This document shows positions 1 to 10,090 of a stretch of 64,000 bases of DNA, one piece after another (the stretch's first letter is position 1; each line of letters opens with the position of its first letter). A program made the position numbers and the translations under genes. This DNA is from Aspidiotus rigidus (Eukaryota; Arthropoda; Insecta; Hemiptera; Diaspididae): positions 11,935,001-11,999,000 of the forward strand of contig JAVHKY010000004.1 of NCBI GenBank assembly GCA_035079385.1, given 5' to 3'. The notes below the pieces were generated by a model. The model ran no database searches. It saw only the letters and a list, made by a program, of their open reading frames with translations, and was not told the origin of the DNA.

Positions 1-359
1 ACCTGTTTAGCGCCGCGTCAAAGGCGGGTCTTATAGCGAGTGCAAAGCACAAGCCCGTTTTAGCATCGCAGATCTTAGTAATAGTAATCCAACCAAAAAC
101 ACGTGTACAAAAAAGAAGCCAATTTAAAAAAAAAAAAAAATCACTGAGAAAATTCTTGATATCATTTGGGCGGCCATTATCCTCTACTTACGAAAAATTT
201 GGTCTTTATATCATTGTTGTGTTTTCACCATGTTCGTTCAAGTCGTTCACATCCTCGTATCCTGAAGTTCAAATTAAGTCGGGTTGTATCGAGAAACTTT
301 AATGAATTGAAATAATACAAAATTTTCTCATCTGACTTTCCATCCCAGACCTACTTTAT

Positions 360-1110
360 AAAAATTCGCGGCGGAATATATGATGGTCGCGCGGAAATTC
401 GCAGTGTTCCGGTACACGGTGTTGCATTTTAATATCGTTAAATTAAAAAGAACAATCGCTTTTTCTCGGCTCCGTAAAACAGAAAAAAAAAGAATAAATT
501 TTGAATTGCGAGTCGCTGATGTCGTCGTAGTAGAAGAGGCCGTTGCGTATATTTTTGTAGGAGTACGAGAACCGTGTGGATGCTGCGTTCAGACGCTTAC
601 CGCGGGCAACGAAAGCTCGCTGAACTGTAAAATTTTTTAAGGATGAATACTCGCTTACAATAATCCGTAAATTGCAAATAATAAGAGCTTCGTGCGGAGT
701 CCGAGTTAAATACTCGAATCGCGGAGCAGACGTTCGCATTTTTTTCCCCCTTATTTCCCTCCGCTCTTTTTGTCATCGCTCCGCGAGCGTACGCCTCACG
801 TTACGCGTTCTCCTGTATATATATAGTGTCTCCTCTTTGTATTAATTTTCTTCACCATTCTCTGTCAACGAGTTTGCTTTCTGAAAGTGTTTTTTCAGTT
901 CATTAATTTTCGACGCCGAAAGATACACAGGTCCGAAGTCGTACCTCGTATTCGTTGAACTCTAGGCACGACGACGATGAAGGGGCGCTGGTTCGCGGTA
1001 CGTCAGGCTTTAAAGAAACTCGAAAAGCGTACGTAACATTCGTAACGCAATCCTAATGACGACGAAATACCGAACGTTTTAAATTTCATCTCCGCTCGTA
1101 TACTTACGCA
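360..1110 (+). promoter_or_regulatory. CpG-rich candidate promoter region
   Basis: This block is clearly richer in CpG than its AT-rich surroundings. It contains a TATA-like run at 816-825, followed by a pyrimidine-rich leader and, 150 bases downstream, an ATG in good initiation context at 977. That arrangement fits a host promoter reading rightwards. The open frames on both strands at 380-739 have no recognisable content and look like by-products of low stop-codon density. Inference from composition only. Confidence 0.3.
977..997 (+). CDS. Possible first coding exon (7 codons)
   Basis: An ATG with A at -3 opens seven codons (MKGRWFA) that end exactly at a consensus donor, GTACGT at 998-1003, in phase 0. 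It lies downstream of a TATA-like box in a CpG-rich block. No continuing exon was found, so this may be chance. The product is unknown. Confidence 0.18.
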
Positions 1111-2390
1111 GAATGATGGCTCAATCTGGCGTCACATTCAACTAAATCTTCTGAAAATTATTTTTTCTTGTTAGAAAAAAGTCATTCTATGAATCAGAGA
1201 ACCTTTCTTTCTCACGGTACATTTTTTCTTTGCACTTTACTTGTATTTTCAAAGGAAGAGCTTTTGACTTCGTTCATTTGAATTCACATTCAGTTTTTTC
1301 ATTTTTCTCATACTATTAGGAAAGATCTACGCACCAAAGGTTCGTCGATTCATTTTTTTTTTCGTTCTAAAATAAATATTTGTAGAAAATACTCCAAACA
1401 ACTCAATACAATCTATTAATAAAGATTGAATGCACCTCTCCAATCTCTCCATAGCCATAGGAACATTCACCAAGTTTATAACACTGACGCCGTAGAATCT
1501 TCCATACTACACTCGTCAGGAAAAAAGAAACCAAATCAAGTCCTTTCGCGGCGGTCGGACGAAATTCATCAAGACTAGTCTTGGACTCTTCAAGATTTCA
1601 ATTCGAGCACTCAATACCAAAACTAATTCGACCCATAGGTAGGTGCCCTCTATTTCTCGTTTAACTTCGTTTGCGTAAAGCTTGATCGTAGGGATTCTTT
1701 CAAGTATACATCTTTCAAGCACAGCCCAAACGTCAACATTTCTCCACGCCTATCTCCCTCATTAAAACAGATAGATGGTCGAATTTTTTTGAGTCAAAAG
1801 ATGTGAATAGAATTTACAGGCGCGAAAAATTAAAAAAAGAGGCGAACAAGTAGAGCGAGTGGGCCAGTTTGCAGCTAGTTAGCCCAACATACGGAATACT
1901 ACGCTTATACAAAACTAAGAAATACTGCAGGAGGAAAACGTAAATATGACGTCATCAACGACCTTGATAGACTTCATCCCAGTTAAGACAGATATTTGAG
2001 CTTATATCATTGGTAGAATTAATCCAATAAAATGGGTAAAATCAATACGTTGATTTAATGGATACAACGATTTCAAACATATTATGTCGATATTATTGAT
2101 GAATATGGAGGCTTGTTTGAGCTTGGATTGAATTCAAATAGCAAACTTCCTAAGATCAATTCACAATAATTCGAGCTCTCAGCGGTTCCCGTGTCAGTAG
2201 AGATCTCAAGTACCGGAGCGAACGAGCGGAGAGAAAGAGAGACCTTGTCACCTGACAAACAGTATATGGGCCTAAACCAGACTAAGAAATGTTCTGGATT
2301 AGTGAAATAAATGAAGATCAGGTTTCATGTCCACGTTAGTTCTTTGCTGTTTACCTTTATCATTATTCAAGTCTAGTATACTGTACGTCC
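1111..2390. other. No gene seen
   Basis: AT-rich sequence with no open frame resembling a known protein and no clear repeat structure. A minus-strand frame at 1516-1722 has no recognisable motif. Confidence 0.5.
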
Positions 2391-2394
2391 AGCT

Positions 2395-2560
2395 GACTAA
2401 CTTTTTCATTAGACCTAGTATAAGCCTAGTATAAAATTAGTACTGCGTAGAACATGGGAAGACCTAGGCCTAGTACAGCATACAAGTAGTTTACTGTTCA
2501 GAACGAAGATAGATTTAGGCCCAGTATAAGCCTCTTATATAAACTTAGTAGTACAAAATA
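2395..2560. repeat. CCTAGTATA-motif repeat block
   Basis: The motif CCTAGTATAA and near variants (AGACCTAGTATAAGCC, GGCCTAGTACAG, GGCCCAGTATAAGCC) recur several times here. The same motif flanks the other side of the RT fragment (3220-3400) and recurs at 21185-21240, 24925-25000, 25460-25510, 29405-29470, 29690-29750 and near 61270. It appears to belong to a dispersed repeat family. Confidence 0.5.
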
Positions 2561-2584
2561 CTGCATGAAATCGCGGCTCTCAAG

Positions 2585-3200
2585 TTGATGATACAGTAAT
2601 ATTAGACCACAAGGCGGAGAAAACTCTAAGATTCATTGAAACCAATCAAGATCCAGGAATGGAGGTCAGCCACATAAAGGCAAAATTGCTGATGCTTTTG
2701 TAGCCTCCAAAGTCACAATCAAGTTTGCTGATAGTCTCAACTATATGTACTTGGACAGCCCAGTGAGGAGCAACTGTAGTATGGACATCGAAATAAACCA
2801 GCGAGGCAAAGCGGTCTTTTAGCTCAAGAGCAGGGTATTTGACCGTAAATATTTCGGGAATTCCACCAAAATTGCTATCTATTATGCCGTACAGTGCTAC
2901 ATAGGGGTGAATGTTGGACAGTGTACAGGAAGCATATACTAAAGTACTCGAAAAAATTCCCCCAGGGGCGACTACGTAGGATACTTCGCATCTAGTGGCA
3001 GGACCTGTTACCCAATAAAGGTGTGCTCGAGGTAAAGCATTGCGACACCGTGGAGCAACTGATAGCGAGAAATCAGTTGAATGGAAAGACTACCCAAGCA
3101 AGTGTTTTACACTGAAATTGGGCAAGGTTAGCGAATCCAGGGTGGACGAACAAAGCAATTTAACGACGTACTGCTCGGCACACAATAAAATTTTCTTATA
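2585..3200 (+). pseudogene. Non-LTR retrotransposon RT C-terminal fragment
   Basis: Read across several frames, this stretch encodes the region after the palm domain of a non-LTR reverse transcriptase. A segment around 2720-2890 resembles the usual YLGS...RIxxA...LKSRVW...STKIxIYxAV series (here KSRVFDRKYF and STKIAIYYAV). Around 2960-3180 it matches the C-terminal RLRRILRI, DTVEQLIARNQL and LPKQVFY-type block. Frameshifts and stops are frequent, so it is an old relic. It is flanked on both sides by the CCTAGTATA repeat. The clade cannot be fixed by eye. Confidence 0.5.
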
Positions 3201-3219
3201 GTTCCACTGCTTGCTTTCT

Positions 3220-3410
3220 CCTTTTAGCCTAGTATAACTCTGGATTCCCGTTTATACAATTTGGACCCACTTTAGCCCAGTATATTGAAGACATACAGTA
3301 TACTACGCTCATTATACTAGATATAAAGCCTATAGTAAATCCTAGTATATTGCATGTCGGGTCTAGTATATCCTAGTGTATGTCAAGTCTGGTATAGAGG
3401 AAAAAAAGGT
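3220..3410. repeat. CCTAGTATA-motif repeat block, right side
   Basis: Repeated AGCCTAGTATAAC, GCCCAGTATATTG, TCCTAGTATATTG and GTCTAGTATATCC motifs mirror the block at 2395-2560. Together they bracket the RT relic. Confidence 0.45.
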
Positions 3411-3743
3411 CGCCATCCTCGATGAGGGCGGGGGCCTTAAAGAATCGAAAATTTTTCTAGGTCCTACATCAGAGGCATCACTATCCATAACGGAAGGGGG
3501 GGAGATTTTAAATTAGGTTGAAATATGTCTAAAACGCCGGGGGCAATTCTCTCAGAGGCAGAAACACTTAAAGATCGGTGATTCAGCGGAGCAATACAGA
3601 AACCCAAGATTGTGAGGCGCAGAGAAGCACCCATCCACTGCCTCTACTGACGCCGACTCATTATCGGATCGAGATTGGACTGATTAGCCATAGGAGGTCT
3701 CACGAACAGCCAACGTGATGAAGGCCCGACGACGGCGACCTTC
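3411..3743. other. No gene seen
   Basis: Mixed-composition sequence between the CCTAGTATA block and the poly(A) end of the R1-like element. No coding similarity recognised. Confidence 0.4.
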
Positions 3744-5262
3744 TTTTTTTTTTTTTTTTTTTTTAATCCACAGCGTCTGCACAGTACTGCGCAGATAGGC
3801 TACAGTACTATGCACTTGCAGGTCGAGCGTGACTGGTCTTCCATCCCTGTGAATGGGGCACTCCATGAAGACGTGCTTCGGTGTTTCCTCCATTGACTGC
3901 TGCTTCTCCTCTTCATTTTGCAGAGGTAGCTACCAAATGCTCCATGCCCAGAGAGGGCTTGGCCTAGCCAGAAGCATGGATCCATTTCCACTCCCAGTTC
4001 CTTAATGAGGGTCTTTGTCCATTCCCCATGTTCGTCGTCTTCATACTCCTGCCTCCACTTGTTATGGGTCTCTGGCGCCATCAAGGACCAGAGGTTACCC
4101 TCAGCGGACGCATCTGGAGCCTTCAGCAACATGTTGCCAAGCAGCATCACATTCCTCTTGTGTGCGTAGATAATAGATCTAGCAGCTAGTTCGTACCGTA
4201 ATGGGACCCAGTTACATATCACTGTTGCAGGTATGTAGGAGACCGTCCTATATAGTCTTCCATAGCACAGCAGCATGCATCGATGAAGTCTACCTATGTA
4301 TTTTGCTACCTTCTTTACTTTTCGCCTGTGTGCATATACTGCACAGGCATAGCGCATATAAGCGCCTATGTTGCCTTCAAGCATAGTTCGCCTAGCTGTT
4401 GTACTGTATCCAAAGGTGTTACGCGCTAACGCCGCTATCTTAGGTATCATCTTCATTCCCTTTTCACAAACTTTTTTGGCGTGTGGCTCCCAGCTAAGTC
4501 GATCATCAAGCCACACACCAAGGTATTTGGTGACCTCTTTTGGTCTGATGTACGTGCCTTTTATTTTTATCGGAGGGGCAATAACAACGCCTTGCTTCCT
4601 CACCAAGAGGAGTTCTGTTTTTTTAGCGTTCAGAAGGAGCCCGGCAGGTGCCATCTCTTTTTCAACCTTTTCGACCGCACGCTTCACCTTGATGTACAAT
4701 TCCTGCACAGTACCCGCCGAAATAAGCAGCAAGGTGTCGTCCGCATACGCGTAACTGCATGTCATTCTCTTCGCCATATTCTCAAGGATGTAGTTGTAAC
4801 TGATGTTCCATAAGAGAGGGCCCCAGTACACTACCCTGTGGACACCCTCTCTCAATTTCTACTGAGCAGTCCTCCAGGACTACCGTTCTTCCGTCAAAAT
4901 AGCTTCTCACCATATTGACGAGGTGGTCCGGGACCTATAACCTCTGTAGCTCCTTTATTATCCATGGGCATAGTGTGTGGTCAAAAGCCCCCTTGATGTC
5001 AAGTGACACCACAGCCGTGATGACGACAGCATTTCGCATTTTGGTCGTCATTTGGTAGCAGCCAGGATACAGTCTCCGCAACTGCGGCCTTTTCTAAAGC
5101 CGCACTGATTTTTGCTAATTCCGTCCTCTGCAGCGCTATACTGATGTGCATTGTCATACATCTCTCCAAGAGCTTTCCCAGAGTGGGTAACATTGTGAGT
5201 GGGCGATAGGAGTCAGCCTCCATTTTATCACCCTTATTTTTGTACAAAAACAGAAATTCCCA
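3744..5262 (-). mobile_element. R1-clade non-LTR retrotransposon, 5'-truncated and frameshifted
   Basis: The minus strand encodes the C-terminal half of an R1-type ORF2. In order: YKNKGDKMEADSYRPLTMLP at the 5' break; CGFRKGRSC; motif A SLDIKGAFDH; GCPQGSVLGPLLWN; catalytic YADD near 4745; KYLGVWLDDRLSW; and the R1-type tail GHGAFGSYLCKMKRR. A frameshift then leads to EETPKHVFMECP, the end of the terminal Cys/His knuckle. The longest intact frame is 3800-4855. The element ends in poly(A), seen here as a T-run at 3744-3764. Lack of the endonuclease and N-terminal RT shows a typical 5' truncation. The open frames on the opposite strand are shadows. R1 elements normally insert in 28S rDNA, but no rDNA flanks this one. 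Confidence 0.85.
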
Positions 5263-5580
5263 CCATAAAGAGGTTATCTTTGCTCGACTTAGAATTGGTC
5301 ACTCTCAACTCATCCACTCTCATCTCCTCCAGGGTTTTCATGCTCCACCTTCATATAAATCTTATTATGAAGATAGTCAGACTATCTATCACCTTTTTCC
5401 CTGTCCTACTCTTCAAAATCAACATACTTTGTACAATGTAATCTCAGTCGTATCCTCTGTCCTGTGTAATCATTTCCAACACAGTTTCCAACTCCCGGAA
5501 CTACCTGTGTTACTCAATTCCATTTTCCAAATATTTCAATTGCTTTTCTTATTTTACTTCTTACAATTGAAGTGATTTTT
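5263..5580 (+). mobile_element. 3' end of RNase H-bearing non-LTR element
   Basis: The plus strand encodes EVIFARLRIGHSQLIHSHLL, the motif that follows the RNase H domain in I-like elements (usual form ARLRIGHTRLTHSYLL). It is followed by the HLFPCPTLQ type of zinc-knuckle segment. Upstream sequence is replaced by the antisense R1-like element, whose 5' break lies at about 5258-5268. The fragment belongs to the family seen complete at 17267-22235. Confidence 0.65.
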
Positions 5581-5739
5581 GATTCAAAAAGTTGATATTG
5601 ATAAGGATCATCATATTTTGGTATGACTACTATTTTCTGTTTTGCCTATTGGCTCTCTTTCATGATATACTTACTACATACCATTATGTATTTATGTGGA
5701 CATTGTGACGTCATCAGAACTTTTTGGCAAATTAATTAT

Positions 5740-6490
5740 CCTTCAATTTGCGAAGTGCTAAATTGTATCGGATAAAATGAGGTATGAAGTGCAAAGAGAA
5801 GATCGTTACTGTTATAATATTAGGCTTTAGCTATTTTTTAGCTTAATTGTATCGGGTAAATTAGGTACCTATGTGATGCAGAGGGCGATTGAGTTCTTTC
5901 AATTTGCTATTGAGTAATTCATTTTCACGCTGATCTTCATAGAACACATGTGTGTACTGTGTGACGTCATTGAAAATTTTCGTCAAATTCATTTTTCTCT
6001 TGCCTTACATCCAACAAAGTTGGCTACCTTTTATCGAGAATTTGGACATCTATAGTCTGAGGTGCGGTCGTTTGGAAGAGGCGAGGTAATCGATGTGAGA
6101 CTGAATCGTTGTTTTCTTCTATTTTGCTAAGCAATTCATTTTACGCAGATAGATAGATTCGATGCTCGATGTAGAATTGAATCGTTTTTTTTTTCTTCGA
6201 ATTTGCTAGGTAATTCATTTTACTCTTATATCTATAGTTTAAATATATACAGTAATAGAATTGCACGTATAATATTCGGTTTTAGCTATTTTTTAGCTAA
6301 ATTGTATCGGGTAAATTAGGTATGAATCGCGGTGAGGAAAAGGGCACAGTTTTTAGTATTATTTTGCTAGGCAATTCATTTTACGCTTATATCTATAGTT
6401 TATAATATATATAGTAATAGAATACACGTATAATATTCGGTTTTAGCTATTTTTTTAGCTAAATTGTATCGGACAGTTCAGGAAGGAGTG
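5740..6490. repeat. Diverged tandem repeat, about 150-160 bp unit
   Basis: The segment ATAATATTCGGTTTTAGC followed by TATTTTTTAGCTAAATTG and TATCGGGTAAATTAGG recurs at about 5811, 6266 and 6427. The last two are 161 bases apart and the first spacing is roughly three units. Units also share GGCAATTCATTTTACGC. There is no coding potential. It is a local minisatellite-like array, degraded at its left end. Confidence 0.6.
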
Positions 6491-8080
6491 AAAGGTGGAG
6501 GTCGTATTTTTATTAATATAGATTTTATTCGATTCATTTTCTTTTCTACAGTTATCACTAGAGTGAATTCATTCGTGAAATAAAAATCCAATAACTAATC
6601 ATTGTTCATCATTTCTAAGGATAACTAAATTCGATAATGACGATACAAATATTGAAACAATTTTTGGTCACACAAACTAAGGATGTTCATGGACTTCTTC
6701 TCCCAGTCTATTCAAAGGAAAAACTCAATGTTAGGTAAGATACAGCACACACTTTTTCAAGAAAGAGGATGCGGGGAAGGGATTGCGTTTAGTTATAGAT
6801 CATAGTATTTTCGCCTCTCAACTGTATGGGCACTTTAAGCAGAATTCAAAATTCACGAGTAAAATGCTTACAACATAATCCATCATATTCTCGAATCATC
6901 AGAAATTACAAAATGACATTGTAATTAGTGCTTTATTCGCGCATATTTATGCACGTCATATAACGCCGATGCGCCGTTTACCCGCAAATATTTCATTCCG
7001 CTACCGGTAACTGAATAAATTCACAAATTAATAAAGTAAAATTCAATCGTCCATTACTAACATTAAACTCTACCGGTAATGGATAATTAACCGCATCGTT
7101 ATATTCATCTAGATGGGCGATCTTATCGCGAATGGGGCCTATCAATCCTTTCGCCACGGGCTGAAGAAGCGATAGCGCGCTGTTAATTATGACTAGAATG
7201 AAGGTAATTTATAACACACCATTAGAAAAAATAAAATAATAAAAAAAAAAGAAAAAAAAAATTAATAATTGGGTAAAAAGTAGGTAGCCGTATACACCGG
7301 TAGTACATGAACGCGCGCGTATAGTAGGTGGAGATTATGTGAATCCGAAATGAACATTTTCGCGTGAATAAAATGAAAAGAACCATCTATTAAAAATTAA
7401 TAAGACACCGTATTTTACGTTTTTTTCATTCCTTCTCTTTCATTTTTTTTTCTTCTAAAATAATAAGCCTAATATTGTCTTGTCTTCTGAAAGTTTCTCC
7501 CCTAGCAATATAATTTCGATGAAAACAATTGATAAACACTTGAGAGGAATTGGGAACACGTATACTTACAAAGGGATAGACGTTTTTTTTTTCTCTAACT
7601 AACGATTCAACTTTACGAATTGGAACTATCATTATTCTCGAAACTGATCGTCGTCGATTTGAATTTCAAGCAAGTATAATTATTTAGTTCGATTCGGGAG
7701 CGCAAATGAAAATCTTTACAGATATTGTAACGACCTGTAACATTTTTACGCATTTCTTCAATGACAGAAGGTGATATGACGACGCGACGAAACAGAGGAA
7801 GGAGACATTCTGAAGACACGAGCATGTTGGCACGATTCTAGAGAAAGGTTCAAGTCGAGCAGAGCAGAAAGTAAGATTGGAAAGTCTCACCGCAGATTCG
7901 ATCGTGATTTGAATCACGACGAACACATATTATTCCTATATTCTCGAATACTAATGATATTAGCAACGATCAAATTCAATTAGTTGAGGCATACTGCTGC
8001 CAATGATGATATAAAATAATGAACGAAAAATATAACCATTATTACGTACTGCCATCCTCCTCCCCCCCTCCCCTGTTGTA
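6491..8080. other. No gene seen
   Basis: AT-rich intergenic sequence. Short minus-strand frames at 7426-7926 overlap one another and lack recognisable motifs. Confidence 0.45.
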
Positions 8081-8087
8081 GTGACGA

Positions 8088-8225
8088 GATTGTGACGGCG
8101 CACATTTGCGTCACAGTTGGGTCACATGCTTTTTAAATGGGTGATTGCCGTCACAAACTACCGTCACCGGCGTCACAAGTCTCATCTGTTCCCAACTGTG
8201 ACGGCATTTTGCACAACGGGCCCTG
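8088..8225. repeat. Inverted-repeat cluster of GTGACG/CGTCAC motifs
   Basis: CGTCACAGTTGGG (about 8110) is inverted as CCCAACTGTGACG (about 8190). Several more GTGACGG, CCGTCACA and GGCGTCACA words fill the interval, so the strand could fold into a compact hairpin. Probably the remnant of a palindromic MITE. No TSD was resolved. Confidence 0.45.
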
Positions 8226-8623
8226 TCTGTTGAACATGAATCACTATTTCTTGAGATTCTTTGTCAAAAATACTTCGAACGTGAGAGACTCCAGATTTAA
8301 ACATCACCGAAAAGGAGTAAACTTGGAATAATCCCCGATCATCGGTCTATACATATGCGACATTATACTCGTAATAGCCTAGGCACATTGGCTTTAAAAT
8401 GAGAAAAAGTCGTTACCTCACGTTTGTTCGCGTAAATGTGTTCATCTAGATGCCCATAATGAGAAGGCCGGTACACGTTTGCGCAAATGGGGTATTTGGG
8501 GAAAAAGGGAGATGCACCGATTGCGCAAACGAGATGTATACGTTAGCGCACATGGCATATACGTACGTTAGCGCACACGACGTTTAAACGGTTGGCCAGG
8601 AAGATGGAAGCACGAAAGCGCAA

Positions 8624-9148
8624 GTGAAATGTGTGTGTGGAAAATGGCTGCGCTCGTTTTTTGGTCTTGCGTATCTTCCTCCTGATGAAGTTTATGAGGG
8701 GTTTACGGATCTACTTGAGGTAGCGCCCATTGAAGCTGAGGACTTCCTAGAATACTTATTGGACAATTACGTACTGGATGACGCCAAATTTCCGCCCTCT
8801 CTGTGGGCAACGGCTCCATCAGACGATCCTCGCACAACAAACGCCGTTGAAAGTTTCAATTCACATTATAATGCTCAGTTTTATCATTCCTCACCGCACA
8901 TACATCTAGTTATCGAGACTTTGCAAGAGATCCAAGTGTCTACAGACCTTATTCATAATTCAATTCGACGAAGTCGCTGTAACCCGCGCGCCAATGAAAA
9001 TGACGCTCGCCGTCAACTGCTTAAGGACGTTTATGGCGAGTTCAGACGTGGTGAATTGACCCGGCTGAGGTACCTACGAACTGTGGGGTATCACTGCCAG
9101 CCTAAACAGAAGAAGGGTAAAAAACGAAACTTCCAAAGTAATCAGTAA
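8624..9148 (+). pseudogene. MULE-like transposase C-terminal fragment
   Basis: An open frame of 174 codons. Residues 1-35 carry KWLRSFFGLAYLPPDEVYEG, then DLLEVAPIEAEDFLEYLLDN, then PRTTNAVESFNSHYNA at about 70-85. The last is the block typical of the C-terminal part of arthropod MULE-type transposases (RTTNxxExxHxxFN). The tail is basic (KQKKGKKRN). The N-terminal zinc finger and the first catalytic acidic residues are missing, so the ATG is probably only the first methionine after an internal deletion. The copy at 49469-49912 aligns from DLLEVAPIEAE onward. It cannot be an active transposase. Confidence 0.75.
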
Positions 9149-9290
9149 CCGCCGTTTTTGTTTAATACATTTTGTTGTGATGTTATTATAGACCATTGTA
9201 GTATGTTTATACCTGTAGATCTATGTTGACGTGTTCTATCGGCTGCTTTCGAAGAATAAATTTTGAATTTGCGCAAACGTGTACTCTAGT

Positions 9291-9420
9291 CTTGTGCGCT
9301 AACGTAACTATGTCTTGTGCGCAAACGTAACTATGTCTTGTGCGCAAACGTAACTATGTCTTGTGCGCAAACGTAACTATGTCTTGTGCGCAAACGTAAC
9401 TATGTCTTTTGTGCAAACGG
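9291..9420 (+). repeat. 23-bp tandem array within MULE-like element
   Basis: The unit CTTGTGCGCAAACGTAACTA+TGT starts at 9291, 9314, 9337, 9360, 9383 and 9406: exactly 23-bp spacing, near-identical, with the last unit diverging. Each unit holds one GTGCGCAAACG word, the same core found in the TIRs. It is therefore a subterminal amplification of the end motif. Confidence 0.85.
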
Positions 9421-9491
9421 ACAATCTGAATTTGCGCAAACGTGTCATTTTTTGTGTCAAATTTGCGCAAACGTATACCCGCCAATGAGAA

Positions 9492-10090
9492 TCCAAAAAC
9501 TTTATTCCCTTACCGACGCCGCTACCACCAGAGGAGCCGGAACGTCTCTCAATTTTCAGGTTTTCGATTTTTCTACGATTGAAGAAGTTTACGCCCATAG
9601 CCAGTAAGGGAATGAGATAAGCGTTTGAGGACGTTCGCACATAGAATTGACACATGTGGCTCTTATAGTAATTCGATACGACGAGGGGTGCGCAAGAAGT
9701 TTTACGGTCAAAGGTAATGCCGAAAAATTTTAGGGAAGAACCGAGAAGTTTTGAAGGAGTAGGGGAGGTGAAGATATAGGGCGTGAAAATTTTTTTTGAC
9801 ATAAGTACTGCCAAAATTGTTAAACGAGAGCGAAGAACAGAGGCCCATGGAGAAATTCTATCAAGATTTTCTGGTAGGAGCCTCTTGGCTCTTTGCACAA
9901 TTGAGGTTTGAAATGCTATAATCGTCGCCAAAGAAGCATTGAATATGAAGAAGAGGTTGATACAATTAGTTATGTCGTTGATTGCCTGCATTTTCGTTTC
10001 GCTATTTACTCTTCTTCCGCTATGAGGAAGATTTTTTGCAGACTTAAAGACCTTATCCTAGAAGTGGGAGGAGAGAAATCTACAAATTAG
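9492..10090 (-). pseudogene. Non-LTR RT fragment (post-palm region)
   Basis: The minus-strand frame 9377-9991 includes ENLDRISPWASVL and LKFFGITFDRKTSCAPLV. These match the non-LTR series LxKxLDxISxWAxxxxL and KFLGITFDRKLSWxPH that follows the YADD palm motif. The rest is degraded by frameshifts. The frame reads on into the end of the MULE-like element, which is fortuitous. The MULE-like element sits directly beside this relic. Confidence 0.5.

Larger units (their letters stand above)
8466..9483 (+). mobile_element. MULE-like DNA transposon, copy 1 (internally deleted)
   Basis: The left end reads GGCCGGTACACG and the reverse complement of the right end reads GGCGGGTATACG; both continue into CGTTTGCGCAAAT. 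An exact 8-bp direct repeat, AATGAGAA, lies at 8458-8465 and 9484-9491, which fixes both boundaries. The 1018-bp element holds the C-terminal part of a transposase (8624-9148) and many TTTGCGCAAACG-type words near its ends. MULE assignment rests on the transposase; 8-9 bp TSDs fit that group. The second copy at 49227-49981 has matching ends. Confidence 0.85.

Noticed and set aside
3744..3764. R1 insertion in ribosomal DNA
   Set aside because: No 28S rRNA sequence was seen on either side.
4201..4813. Plus-strand open frames of 61-128 codons
   Set aside because: They lie antisense to the well-supported R1-like reverse transcriptase and have no motifs of their own.
9291..9420. CRISPR-like regular repeats
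   Set aside because: The 23-bp units are contiguous with no spacers, lie inside a eukaryotic transposon and match its end motif.
9377..9991. 204-codon minus-strand gene
   Set aside because: The frame runs from the end of the MULE-like element into an RT relic; only the RT-like blocks are meaningful.
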